A stretch of 64,000 nucleotides of DNA, from positions 62,001-126,000 of the forward strand of contig JBKBLG010000006.1 of NCBI GenBank assembly GCA_046296295.1, in the 5' to 3' direction. The first letter of the stretch is position 1; every line of letters begins with the position of its first letter. Both the position numbers and the translations under genes were made by a program. This document shows positions 49,735 to 58,072 of the stretch, piece by piece. Source of the stretch: UBA10646 sp046296295. Lineage in GTDB: Bacteria > Bacteroidota > Bacteroidia > Chitinophagales > Chitinophagaceae. The notes under the pieces were generated by a model. It was not told the origin of the DNA. It worked only from the letters and a program-made list of their open reading frames with translations, and did not search any database.

Positions 49735-51459
49735 ATGAATGCAACAATTGAAAACAATGTGAATGCCTGGTTGCAAGGTAACTACGATGAAGCTACGAAA
49801 TCGGCTATTCGTGCTTTGCAAAGCAATGAAAATGAATTAGCTGATGCGTTTTATAAAAGTCTAGAATTTGGCACAGGTGGTCTTAGGGGTATCATGGGGG
49901 TTGGTACCAACCGCATGAACAAATACACGGTGGGTATGGCTACACAAGGTTTTGCCAACTATCTAAAAAAAACCTATGGAGATGCACCGGTGCGTGTTGT
50001 GGTTGGTCATGATAGTAGAAATAACAGTCGCTTTTTTGCTGAAACAACTGCTAATGTATTTGCAGCAAATGGTATTCAGGTATTTTTATTTGAGGCTCTC
50101 CGCCCAACGCCTGAATTGAGTTTTGCTATCAGACATTTAGGCTGTCAAGCAGGTGTGGTATGTACTGCTAGCCATAACCCTAAAGAATACAACGGGTATA
50201 AAGCATATTGGAACGATGGCGGACAATTAGTACCCCCACACGATAAAAACGTAATCAAAGAAGTAGAAGCTATTACAAATGTAGACGATGTAAAATGGAT
50301 TGGTGGTGAAGCCAACATTACACTCATTGGTAAAGAGCTAGATGAGGCTTACTTAGATATGCTCAAAGGGCTAAGCGTATATCCAGAAGTGGTGGCGCAA
50401 CAACACGATTTAAAAATTGTATATACCCCTATACATGGTACCGGTATTATGTTGGTGCCCCAAGCACTAAAAGCTTTTGGTTTTACTAATGTGCATATTG
50501 TAGAAGAACAAAGCACCCCCGATGGCAACTTCCCAACAGTAATATACCCCAACCCCGAAGAGAAAGATGCTATGAATATGGGGCTACAAAAAGCAATTGC
50601 ATTAGATGCCGATATTCTTTGCGGTACCGATCCCGATGCCGACCGTGTAGGCATTGGTGTGAAAAATCATAAAGGCGAATGGGTGCTTATGAATGGTAAT
50701 CAAACATTGGTACTTGCCTTTGCTTACATGATTGAAGCCCGTAAATCAAAAGGGATTGCTAAAGCTAACGATATGGTAGCAAGCACTATTGTAAGTACTG
50801 AAATGGTGAAAACAATTGCCGAAAAAAACAATGTACACTTCCATCAGGTGCTTACCGGTTTTAAATGGATTGCAGAACTTATCAAAGAAAAAGAAGGTGT
50901 TGAAGATTTTATCGTAGGAGGAGAAGAAAGCTTCGGGCTAATGATTGGCGATAAAGTACGTGATAAAGACAGTATAAGTGCTGTTGCACTTTTATGCGAA
51001 ATGGCAGCTTATGAAAAAGCTAATGGCCGCAGCTTATACGATAAACTGATTGATTTATACATACAATATGGCTTTTATTGGGAAGAACTTATCAGCATCA
51101 CTAAAAAAGGTATGAATGGCCAACAAGAAATTGCGGAGATGATGGAAGGTTATCGTAACAATCCACCAGCCGAAATTAATGGTAGCAAAGTGGTTACGCT
51201 GCTCGATTATCAACTGCAAGTTGGCAAAAATTTGCTTACAGGCGAGTCATATAAATTAGCATTACCTAAGAGCAATGTATTGCAGTTTATTACCGCCGAT
51301 GGCAGTAAAATTTCTGCCCGACCTAGTGGTACCGAACCCAAAATCAAATTTTACTTCAGCGTTAACGCCCCGCTAGCCAATAAAAACGATTTTGATACCG
51401 TGTATGCACAACTTCAAGCACGTATTGCGGGTATCATCAGCAGTATGCATTTGAAGTAG
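49735..51459 (+). CDS. Phosphoglucomutase/phosphomannomutase family protein
   Basis: Interconverts sugar 1- and 6-phosphates; 574 residues, the length of the PgcA/PGM2-type enzymes. The phosphoserine loop is TASHNPKEYNGYKAYW, the metal loop DPDADRVGIGV, the sugar-specificity loop GGEESFGLMIGD and the phosphate-binding loop ARPSGTEPKIKFY. The N-terminal EFGTGGLRGIMGVGTNRMNKYTVG is also typical. Activity with glucose or mannose phosphate cannot be separated by sequence. It probably forms a transcription unit with the preceding gene. Confidence 0.93.
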   Translation: MNATIENNVNAWLQGNYDEATKSAIRALQSNENELADAFYKSLEFGTGGLRGIMGVGTNRMNKYTVGMATQGFANYLKKTYGDAPVRVVVGHDSRNNSRFFAETTANVFAANGIQVFLFEALRPTPELSFAIRHLGCQAGVVCTASHNPKEYNGYKAYWNDGGQLVPPHDKNVIKEVEAITNVDDVKWIGGEANITLIGKELDEAYLDMLKGLSVYPEVVAQQHDLKIVYTPIHGTGIMLVPQALKAFGFTNVHIVEEQSTPDGNFPTVIYPNPEEKDAMNMGLQKAIALDADILCGTDPDADRVGIGVKNHKGEWVLMNGNQTLVLAFAYMIEARKSKGIAKANDMVASTIVSTEMVKTIAEKNNVHFHQVLTGFKWIAELIKEKEGVEDFIVGGEESFGLMIGDKVRDKDSISAVALLCEMAAYEKANGRSLYDKLIDLYIQYGFYWEELISITKKGMNGQQEIAEMMEGYRNNPPAEINGSKVVTLLDYQLQVGKNLLTGESYKLALPKSNVLQFITADGSKISARPSGTEPKIKFYFSVNAPLANKNDFDTVYAQLQARIAGIISSMHLK

Positions 51460-51533
51460 TCAACATACTTTCAAATATTAATAGCTGTGTATAACTTTTT
51501 ACACGGCTATTTTTTTGCCCAAAAGGCAAGTAA

Positions 51534-51547
51534 CCTTGCGGTAAATG
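51534..51547 (+). repeat. Dispersed 14-mer (G variant) upstream of pcm
   Basis: CCTTGCGGTAAATG, 26 bases before the pcm start. Confidence 0.85.
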
Positions 51548-51572
51548 AAGCCGCACACTACATTTACGATTG

Positions 51573-52277
51573 ATGAAAGCATTAATAAACGAATATAAAC
51601 TCAAAGAATTACGCAAAGAGCTTAAAGACGAATATAAACACAAAGGATTACGCAAAAAGCTCATAGAAGAATTGAGAGCAAAAGGTATTAGCGACGAGTC
51701 TGTACTTGCTGCTATGAATGAAATACCTAGGCATTTTTTCCTTGATTCTGCTTTTGAACTTATTGCTTACGAAGATAGAGCATTCCCAATAGGGCAGGGG
51801 CAAACAATCTCTCATCCTTACACGGTTGCTTATCAAACACAGCTATTAGAAGTTAAACGTAACGAAAAAGTGCTCGAAATTGGCTCTGGAAGTATGTATC
51901 AAGCCACGGTACTGCTGCAGCTTGGTGCTAAAGTATATACCATTGAACGCCAAAAAAAATTGTACGATTACCAAAGCGAAAACTACGTTTTTAAAAATAA
52001 GTATCCGTTTTTAAAGTGTTTTTATGGCGATGGGTTTAATGGGTTACCAACATATGCACCTTTCGATAAAATATTGGTAACGGCTGCGGCTCCATTCATT
52101 CCTGAGAAGCTTTTGGCTCAACTAAAAGTAGGGGGCTATATGGTAATTCCTGTAGATGATGAGCAATCGGGCATGCAACGTATGCTACGTCTTATTAAAC
52201 AGCCCAACGGTAGTGTTATTACCGAGCAATACGATAATTTTTCTTTTGTTCCTTTATTACAGGGTAAGCACCGTTAA
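51573..52277 (+). CDS. pcm: Protein-L-isoaspartate O-methyltransferase
   Basis: Repairs isoaspartyl residues in damaged proteins with S-adenosylmethionine. The 234-residue protein (ATG 51573) has AMNEIPRHFFLDSAFELIAYEDRAFPIGQGQTISHPYTVAYQTQLL and the SAM motif VLEIGSGSMYQATVLLQLG. The first 32 residues carry a charged duplication: EYKLKELRKELKD followed by EYKHKGLRKKLIE, encoded by a 39-base tandem repeat (51591-51629, 51630-51668), which extends an N-terminal helix. A 14-mer copy starts two bases after the stop. Confidence 0.92.
   Translation: MKALINEYKLKELRKELKDEYKHKGLRKKLIEELRAKGISDESVLAAMNEIPRHFFLDSAFELIAYEDRAFPIGQGQTISHPYTVAYQTQLLEVKRNEKVLEIGSGSMYQATVLLQLGAKVYTIERQKKLYDYQSENYVFKNKYPFLKCFYGDGFNGLPTYAPFDKILVTAAAPFIPEKLLAQLKVGGYMVIPVDDEQSGMQRMLRLIKQPNGSVITEQYDNFSFVPLLQGKHR
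51591..51668 (+). repeat. 39-base imperfect tandem duplication in pcm
   Basis: Units 51591-51629 and 51630-51668 each encode 13 residues and share EYKxKxLRKxL. Confidence 0.8.
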
Positions 52278-52278
52278 T

Positions 52279-52292
52279 CATTTACCGTAAGG
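52279..52292 (-). repeat. Dispersed 14-mer, exact copy, just after pcm
   Basis: CATTTACCGTAAGG begins two bases after the pcm stop codon. Confidence 0.92.
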
Positions 52293-52389
52293 CCATGATT
52301 ATTATCATATAAAATAATGGTTGCTATCATTTCTGAGGCTTTTTCGATTGATGATTTTTACAATATCAAATCATCAACAACCAACTTTT

Positions 52390-52848
52390 ATGTCTACAAC
52401 TTTAGCCCACATCCTTTCCATAAAAGGCCCGCAGTTTAATGTTATTGATAAAAATGCTACTGTAAAAGAGGCATTACAACTAATGACTGCCGAGAATTTT
52501 AGTTATCTTATTATTCGAGATCGAGAAAATTTTGTCGGTATTATTACCGAAAGAGATTATACTCGTAAAGTGGTGTTACAAGATAAGGCGAGCATTTCTA
52601 CTAAAGTCACAGAAATTATGTCGCAAAACCTGCCCGTGTTAGATGCGAATGATACACCCGAAAAGTGCATGAAAATGCTCGAATTTTTTAAAAGCCGCTA
52701 TGCTTTGGTATATCAGGAGTTTGTATTTATTGGTGTAATTACGGTAAGTGATATGGTACGTTATATTTTAAATCAAAATAATGCGAGTGTTCTACATCAC
52801 TATCCCACAACAGTAGGGAATGGCCATCAAAGGAATGTTTTTGCTTAA
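52390..52848 (+). CDS. CBS-domain pair protein
   Basis: A 152-residue protein made only of two CBS motifs: FNVIDKNATVKEALQLMTAENFSYLIIRDRENFVGIITERDYTRKVVLQ and KVTEIMSQNLPVLDANDTPEKCMKMLEFFKSRYALVYQEFVFIGVITVSDMVRYIL. ATG 52390 (MSTTLAHILSIKG) is the natural start; the longer frame adds an unlikely N-terminus. CBS pairs bind adenosine nucleotides and act as energy or stress sensors; the target here is unknown. Confidence 0.88.
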   Translation: MSTTLAHILSIKGPQFNVIDKNATVKEALQLMTAENFSYLIIRDRENFVGIITERDYTRKVVLQDKASISTKVTEIMSQNLPVLDANDTPEKCMKMLEFFKSRYALVYQEFVFIGVITVSDMVRYILNQNNASVLHHYPTTVGNGHQRNVFA

Positions 52849-52879
52849 TAGCATAATAATGCCTCTTCGATTGCTTTTT

Positions 52880-52910
52880 AAGCGTTGTAATTTCTATTAC
52901 AACGCTTTTA
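52880..52910. terminator. Terminator between the CBS and MATE genes
   Basis: An 11-bp stem (52880-52890 with 52897-52907) and flanking A/T tracts serve two convergent genes. Confidence 0.88.
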
Positions 52911-52912
52911 TT

Positions 52913-54265
52913 TTACATGGTTTTGTGTTGCCAGCGGTTACTTCGTATGTACCAAAAACTTGGTATGAACATTACAATCCAATATAACCACTCACTAGCC
53001 CACCCCCAAACAATTGAAAGTTGTAAATATTCTAATACGTAGTAAGCATAAGCACAATACACTATAATTGCAGCAGTTTCTGTAAATAAGTTTAACTTAC
53101 TATTGCCTGTGCCAACTACTGCATTTAGAAAAATGGTGGCAATACTCATCATCAGTAGTGCTGAGCTTACTATTCTTAGTACAGGGATGGCATTACTTAC
53201 GAAACTTGCATTTTGGCCGTATAGGCCAAGAAACAAGCTTGGTAATGCATTGAGCAATAGGCAAACAATCAAAGAAAAGCCTGTGCTTAACTTCACCAAA
53301 CGCCAAATGAGCGGTAATACCTCTTTATGTTTTTTCTGGCCAATTACATTGCTAACCATACTATTACTAGTTGCGGCAAAAGCCCAACACATGCAACCAA
53401 ATAACCCAAAAACATTACGCATTATATTGCTAATAGCTAAATCTTGCTCACCATGATGTTCTATTAGAATATAGAAAAACTCCCAGCTTATAATACTAAT
53501 GGCATACTGTAATACTAGCGGTGCGCTAATAGTGAGAATTTGTTGTAAGTATTGTTGTTGCCATTGTATTTTCTTAAATAACTGCAACTGCTTACTTAAC
53601 CCTTTCCAACGCATAACAGCAAAAATTACCAACAGCCCGCCAGCCTCTGCTATAATAGATGCGTAAGCAGCCCCATTAAAGCCAAGCCGAGGCATACCCA
53701 ACTTCCCATAAATAAGCGTATAATCTAAAACAATATTAATAATAGTTTCGGCTAGTGTTCCTAACACTAATAATTTGCTATTGTTAGTGCCTACTAATAA
53801 GGCATTCCGCATTTGATAGATATATAAAAATGGCAGCCCCCAAATACGTATGTAAAGGAAATGAATGGCGGTATCAACGTTGGCACTGTTGCGTAAGCTT
53901 TTACTAAGAACAGTTGGTGCTAATAAATAAGTAAGTATGATGCCTACGGCCGACATTATTAACGCAATTACAACACCATGATGGAAAATTTGTCCAATAG
54001 CAGTTGTATTGTTTTCTCCAGCTCGTCGGCTTATCAATGTTTGTAGTCCGTTGTTGAGACCACTGCCAATTACCGCAAAAATGAGGTAATACACTCCCGT
54101 AATGCCTGCGATAGCTAATGCTTGCTGACTTAATCCGCCAAGGAAAATATTGTTGGTAATAAAATTGAGCTGCGGTATAAATATGCTAAAGGCAATAGGT
54201 AATGCAATTCTCAGAATGCTTTTGTAATTGGTACCAACTTGAAGCTGTAAAGTATTGCTTGCCAT
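52913..54265 (-). CDS. MATE-family efflux transporter
   Basis: A 450-residue membrane protein with twelve predicted helices in two related halves. ATG 54265 (MASNTLQLQVGTNYKSILRIALPIAFSIFIPQLNFITNNIFLGGLS) is preferred over ATG 54307. Landmarks: GLNNGLQTLISRRAGENN in the first half and CWAFAATSNSMVSNVIGQKKHKEVLPLIWRLV in the second, both typical of MATE proteins. Substrate (drug, metabolite or lipid) cannot be told. Divergent from the DUF3822 gene. Confidence 0.92.
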   Translation of the reverse strand: MASNTLQLQVGTNYKSILRIALPIAFSIFIPQLNFITNNIFLGGLSQQALAIAGITGVYYLIFAVIGSGLNNGLQTLISRRAGENNTTAIGQIFHHGVVIALIMSAVGIILTYLLAPTVLSKSLRNSANVDTAIHFLYIRIWGLPFLYIYQMRNALLVGTNNSKLLVLGTLAETIINIVLDYTLIYGKLGMPRLGFNGAAYASIIAEAGGLLVIFAVMRWKGLSKQLQLFKKIQWQQQYLQQILTISAPLVLQYAISIISWEFFYILIEHHGEQDLAISNIMRNVFGLFGCMCWAFAATSNSMVSNVIGQKKHKEVLPLIWRLVKLSTGFSLIVCLLLNALPSLFLGLYGQNASFVSNAIPVLRIVSSALLMMSIATIFLNAVVGTGNSKLNLFTETAAIIVYCAYAYYVLEYLQLSIVWGWASEWLYWIVMFIPSFWYIRSNRWQHKTM

Positions 54266-54342
54266 ATTGTAAAAGTAAGTGCTTGACTTGCAAAGCAGAA
54301 AATACATGTGGTTCTGTGTAATATTGCACCAATAATACCGCT

Positions 54343-55122
54343 ATGGTACAAAAAATTATAGGTGCTTATCCAACCGCATTTGCTAATGATGTATTAGTGG
54401 TTGAAGCTGCAAGTAACAGTATTGCACTTGCTGTACACGATAACCATGGTAAGCTACAGGCTTACGAACTGTTTCAGTGGCAGGGTAATGCTGTATACAC
54501 AGATATATTGCGAGAAGTAAGGAGTGAATCGCAACTGATACAAGCCAATTATGCGAACTCGAAGGTAAAATGGCGAGTTGCCGATGCATTGCTGCTACCT
54601 ATACAAAAGCCCGACGTTACAAACGAAGATTTATTGCATTTAAGCTTTGGATATAAGGTAGGCTACGAAGTGTATTCACAGCCTTTAAGCTTAGGTTCAT
54701 GTATTTATAGAGTTCCTAGCGAATGGGTATCGGCTATTATGCAGTCTATGGTTGTACATGAGCAAATGCACGTTTATGGTGTTATGGCAGAGCAACATTT
54801 ACCGCAAGGTATATGGCTACAAGTAGATACAGATACGATTACTATGAGTGTATTTACACCACAATTTTCAGGAGTAAGAATATTACAATATCATACACCG
54901 GAAGATGTGCTATACCATGTGTTACATACATTAGAAGCCTATCAATTATCGAAAAACACCTCGGTGCATTGCTGTGGTTGGTTCGATGTTGAAAGTGCCT
55001 TGTGGGATGTGTTGCAACAGTATTTACCCAACGTTGTATTGTCAGCACCCAAAGAAGATAGAATAGAGTCATCTATATTCACCAATTACCCAACACATTC
55101 GTTCACTTTAGTTGCACCCTAG
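54343..55122 (+). CDS. DUF3822 family protein
   Basis: A 259-residue protein of unknown function found in Bacteroidota next to rsmD. It appears actin-like or beta/alpha mixed (EDLLHLSFGYKVGYEVYSQPL, RVPSEWVSAIMQSMVVHEQMHVYGVMAEQ, HCCGWFDVESALWDVLQQYLPNVVLSAP). It starts 77 bases from the divergent MATE gene and ends 5 bases before rsmD, so it is the first gene of the rsmD-rnr run. A 14-mer copy (54796-54809) encodes HLPQG. Confidence 0.78.
   Translation: MVQKIIGAYPTAFANDVLVVEAASNSIALAVHDNHGKLQAYELFQWQGNAVYTDILREVRSESQLIQANYANSKVKWRVADALLLPIQKPDVTNEDLLHLSFGYKVGYEVYSQPLSLGSCIYRVPSEWVSAIMQSMVVHEQMHVYGVMAEQHLPQGIWLQVDTDTITMSVFTPQFSGVRILQYHTPEDVLYHVLHTLEAYQLSKNTSVHCCGWFDVESALWDVLQQYLPNVVLSAPKEDRIESSIFTNYPTHSFTLVAP
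54796..54809 (-). repeat. Dispersed 14-mer (G variant) in the DUF3822 gene
   Basis: CATTTACCGCAAGG encodes HLPQG. Confidence 0.85.
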
Positions 55123-55127
55123 TACAT

Positions 55128-55673
55128 ATGAGAATTATTTCTGGAAAATTTGGTGGAAGAAAGTTTCAACCACCTAGAGAAATGCCACACACGAGGCCTA
55201 CTACCGATATTGCTAAGCAAGGATTGTTTAACATGTTAAACAGTCGCATGGCACTTGATGGTATTAGTACGCTCGATTTATTTGGTGGTACTGGTGCTAT
55301 TTCATATGAACTTGCAAGCCGTGGTGCTGAGCATTTGGTAGTAGTTGAAAAAGATCCAATCATGCATGCTTTTATACAAAAAAACATGCAAACACTCGGT
55401 GTTACTAATTGTCAGGTATTAAGGCTCGATATCTTTACGTACTTACGAACTTGTAATCAACAATTCGATTTTATCTTTGCCGGGCCACCTTATGCCCTTG
55501 GTACTATTGATGAAATTCCGAAGATAATTGTACACCAAAACTTAATTGCCGAAGGTGGTTATTTTGTGCTGGAGCATACCCCGCGTAATAATTATGAAAC
55601 CTTTGATGGTTTTAGCTTTGCCAGAAATTATGGAACCACTGTGTTTAGCTTTTTTGAAGGCGTTAAAGCATAA
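55128..55673 (+). CDS. rsmD: 16S rRNA (guanine966-N2)-methyltransferase RsmD-like
   Basis: Methylates 16S rRNA of the small subunit; 181 residues. Landmarks: MRIISGKFGGRKFQPPREMPHTRPTTDIAKQGLFNML and the SAM motif TLDLFGGTGAISYELASRGAEHLVVVEKD. The catalytic motif IV, normally (D/N)PP(Y/F), reads AGPPY here (residues around 124-128), so the leading acidic residue is replaced by Gly. That could weaken catalysis or be a lineage variant. It is operonic with DUF3822 and bioD. Confidence 0.9.
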   Translation: MRIISGKFGGRKFQPPREMPHTRPTTDIAKQGLFNMLNSRMALDGISTLDLFGGTGAISYELASRGAEHLVVVEKDPIMHAFIQKNMQTLGVTNCQVLRLDIFTYLRTCNQQFDFIFAGPPYALGTIDEIPKIIVHQNLIAEGGYFVLEHTPRNNYETFDGFSFARNYGTTVFSFFEGVKA

Positions 55674-55685
55674 ATAATAATTGTA

Positions 55686-56327
55686 ATGCAACCTATTTTT
55701 ATAACAGGTATTGGTACCGATGTTGGCAAAACTGTAGCTGCGGCAATTGTTGCTGAAGCATTGCAAGCTTATTATTGGAAACCAATACAGGCAGGTTTTG
55801 ATAAAGGTACCGATGCCCTTACGGTAAATGATTATTGCAGCAACGCAGTAACTATTGTACCCGAAGTATATAAGTTAGCAATGCCTGCATCGCCACATAT
55901 TGCAGCTAGAGCCGAAAATGCCACCATTGATATTGAAAAAATTGTAGCAGCCTATCAGATGCATATTAGTAACCTCCCTCCAAAACCTTTTGTTATTGAA
56001 GGGGCTGGTGGGTTACTAGTACCAATTAATGAAAATGCTTTTGTACTCGATATCATAAAAGCCTTACAAGCTAAAGTGATACTTGTAAGTAGAAATTACT
56101 TGGGTTCTATTAATCATTCATTGCTTACCGCAGCAGTTTGTAAGCAACATCAAATAGAAGTAGCTGGCTGGGTATTCAACGATCAATATTTGAATTATGA
56201 AGATGAAATCGTACAATGGACTGGCATTCCTAAAATAGGAAGTATTGCAACTGCATCGGTGGTAGATGCAACGTTCATACAAGCGCAAGCGAAACAACTA
56301 GCTACATCATTACAAGCCCACCTGTAA
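55686..56327 (+). CDS. bioD: Dethiobiotin synthetase
   Basis: ATP-dependent ring closure that makes dethiobiotin; 213 residues. The P-loop is FITGIGTDVGKTVAAAIVAEAL; further motifs are YYWKPIQAGFDKGTD, VIEGAGGLLVPINE and ILVSRNYLGSINHSLLT. An exact 14-mer (55817-55830) encodes DALTVNDY just after the substrate loop. No other biotin gene is in the window. It lies 12 bases after rsmD in the same run. Confidence 0.95.
   Translation: MQPIFITGIGTDVGKTVAAAIVAEALQAYYWKPIQAGFDKGTDALTVNDYCSNAVTIVPEVYKLAMPASPHIAARAENATIDIEKIVAAYQMHISNLPPKPFVIEGAGGLLVPINENAFVLDIIKALQAKVILVSRNYLGSINHSLLTAAVCKQHQIEVAGWVFNDQYLNYEDEIVQWTGIPKIGSIATASVVDATFIQAQAKQLATSLQAHL
55817..55830 (+). repeat. Dispersed 14-mer, exact copy, inside bioD
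   Basis: CCTTACGGTAAATG encodes LTVN. Confidence 0.9.
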
Positions 56328-56344
56328 AGAAAGTAGTAATTATA

Positions 56345-56923
56345 ATGACGAAGCAGCAACTAAGAAAGCAATACAAAGCAGCACGATTGGCCATTGAAGG
56401 CCATAAGCGTTTGCAATACGATGACTTAATGCTGTTGCAGTTTCAAAAAATGTATTTTGAAGCAGTAACAACACTGCTAACCTATTGGCCCATGAGTAAC
56501 ATGGCCGAACCGAATATGCATTTGTATAATGGCTATATGCGGCATATGTATCCTGGCTTGCAGCAATGTTTCCCCAAAACCAATAGCAATTTTACGGCAA
56601 TGGATGCCATTGCCATACACGAAGAAACGGTGTACATAACTAATGATAAAGGCATAACAGAGCCTAAAGATGGGCCCGTAGTTGCACCAACTTGCATTGA
56701 TTTAATTTTTGTTCCACTATTGGTATGCGATGAACAAGGGTTCAGGGTGGGTTATGGCAAAGGTTTTTACGATAAGTTTATTGCACAATGCCGTGAAGAT
56801 GTGTTGCTTGTAGGTTTTTCTTATTTCCTTCCGGTAAAAGCTATCGCTGATGTTGATGAATGGGATATTCCATTGCATTATTGCATTACACCTGAAAGTA
56901 TTATTGATTTTACCGAAAGGTAA
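56345..56923 (+). CDS. 5-formyltetrahydrofolate cyclo-ligase family protein
   Basis: Converts 5-formyltetrahydrofolate to methenyltetrahydrofolate with ATP. 192 residues: MTKQQLRKQYKAARLAIEG, TLLTYWPMSNMAEPNMH, DLIFVPLLVCDEQGFRVGYGKGFYDKFIA (the conserved GYGKGFYD) and VLLVGFSYFLPV. Its gene lies between bioD and lpxK in the same direction. Confidence 0.92.
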   Translation: MTKQQLRKQYKAARLAIEGHKRLQYDDLMLLQFQKMYFEAVTTLLTYWPMSNMAEPNMHLYNGYMRHMYPGLQQCFPKTNSNFTAMDAIAIHEETVYITNDKGITEPKDGPVVAPTCIDLIFVPLLVCDEQGFRVGYGKGFYDKFIAQCREDVLLVGFSYFLPVKAIADVDEWDIPLHYCITPESIIDFTER

Positions 56924-56988
56924 GTTTTAGCTAATAGAACGGTAAAATTAGTGTAGCTTTCATTGTTTTGTGTTAGCTTGCTGTTGTC

Positions 56989-58071
56989 ATGAATTTGAAT
57001 TCATTTTTCTTAAAGAGTTTTAGAGTGCTTTTGTTGCCTTTTGCACTCCTTTACGGTGCTATTGTTTGGTTACGCAACTATTTGTTCGATAAGCAAATTT
57101 TAAAAAGTGCAACATTTAATTTTCCGTTAATATGTGTAGGTAATATAGCTGTTGGTGGTACCGGAAAAAGCCCTATGGTAGAATACCTGATTCGGGTATT
57201 ACATTCACATTATCAAGTAGCTACTTTAAGCCGAGGGTATAAGCGAAAAACCAAAGGATATGTACTTGCTAATGACAACACAACAGCAATTGAAATTGGC
57301 GATGAACCCATGCAGTTTCATACAAAGTTTCCGAATGTGCATGTTGCTGTTGGCGAAGAACGTATTGTAGCCATACCAATGCTGCTGCAAGATGCTCCAG
57401 ATACTGATGTGATAATTTTAGATGATGCCTTTCAGCATAGAACGGTACAAGCAGGTTATAATATTCTATTGACCGAGTATAGCAACTTATTTACGCAAGA
57501 CTATTTTTTGCCTACGGGTGATTTGAGAGATATGCGTGCCTCTTACAAGCGGGCACAAGTAATTGTTGTTACCAAATGTCCTGCTGATATTACAACAGCA
57601 CAAAAGAATAATATCATTAAGAGTATCAACCCATTGCCGCATCAAAAAGTATATTTCGCCACTATACAATATGGCATTCCATACCATATTTACACGCAAG
57701 TGCAACAACCAATTAATGAAACACATGAAATTTTATTGGTTTGCGGTATTGCCAATCCGAAACCATTAAAGCAGTATTTGCACGAGCATGCAAGTACATA
57801 TTATCAATTAGATTTTAGTGATCATCATATTTTTAATATTGATGATTTAAATGAAATGCAAAAAAAATTTGCAGCAATTGATAGCGAAAATAAGTACATG
57901 CTTACTACTGAAAAAGATGCAGTACGCTTGTACAAATTCAAAGAACAGTTAGCAAACATTCCGTTGTATGTATTGCCAATAGAACACAAAATTTTATTCA
58001 ACGAGGCGGCCGCTTTTGAAGCCGATATAATTGCCTTTGTAGCATCGTTTCAACAAACACCAACCAACTAA
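56989..58071 (+). CDS. lpxK: Tetraacyldisaccharide 4'-kinase
   Basis: Phosphorylates the lipid A precursor at the 4' position at the inner membrane, indicating a Gram-negative envelope. 360 residues with an N-terminal membrane helix (LLLPFALLYGAIVWLRNYLF), the P-loop CVGNIAVGGTGKSPMVEYLI, YQVATLSRGYKRKTKGYVLA, GDEPMQFHTKFPNVHVAV and VIILDDAFQHR. The rnr gene begins two bases after its stop. Confidence 0.95.
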   Translation: MNLNSFFLKSFRVLLLPFALLYGAIVWLRNYLFDKQILKSATFNFPLICVGNIAVGGTGKSPMVEYLIRVLHSHYQVATLSRGYKRKTKGYVLANDNTTAIEIGDEPMQFHTKFPNVHVAVGEERIVAIPMLLQDAPDTDVIILDDAFQHRTVQAGYNILLTEYSNLFTQDYFLPTGDLRDMRASYKRAQVIVVTKCPADITTAQKNNIIKSINPLPHQKVYFATIQYGIPYHIYTQVQQPINETHEILLVCGIANPKPLKQYLHEHASTYYQLDFSDHHIFNIDDLNEMQKKFAAIDSENKYMLTTEKDAVRLYKFKEQLANIPLYVLPIEHKILFNEAAAFEADIIAFVASFQQTPTN

Positions 58072-58072
58072 C

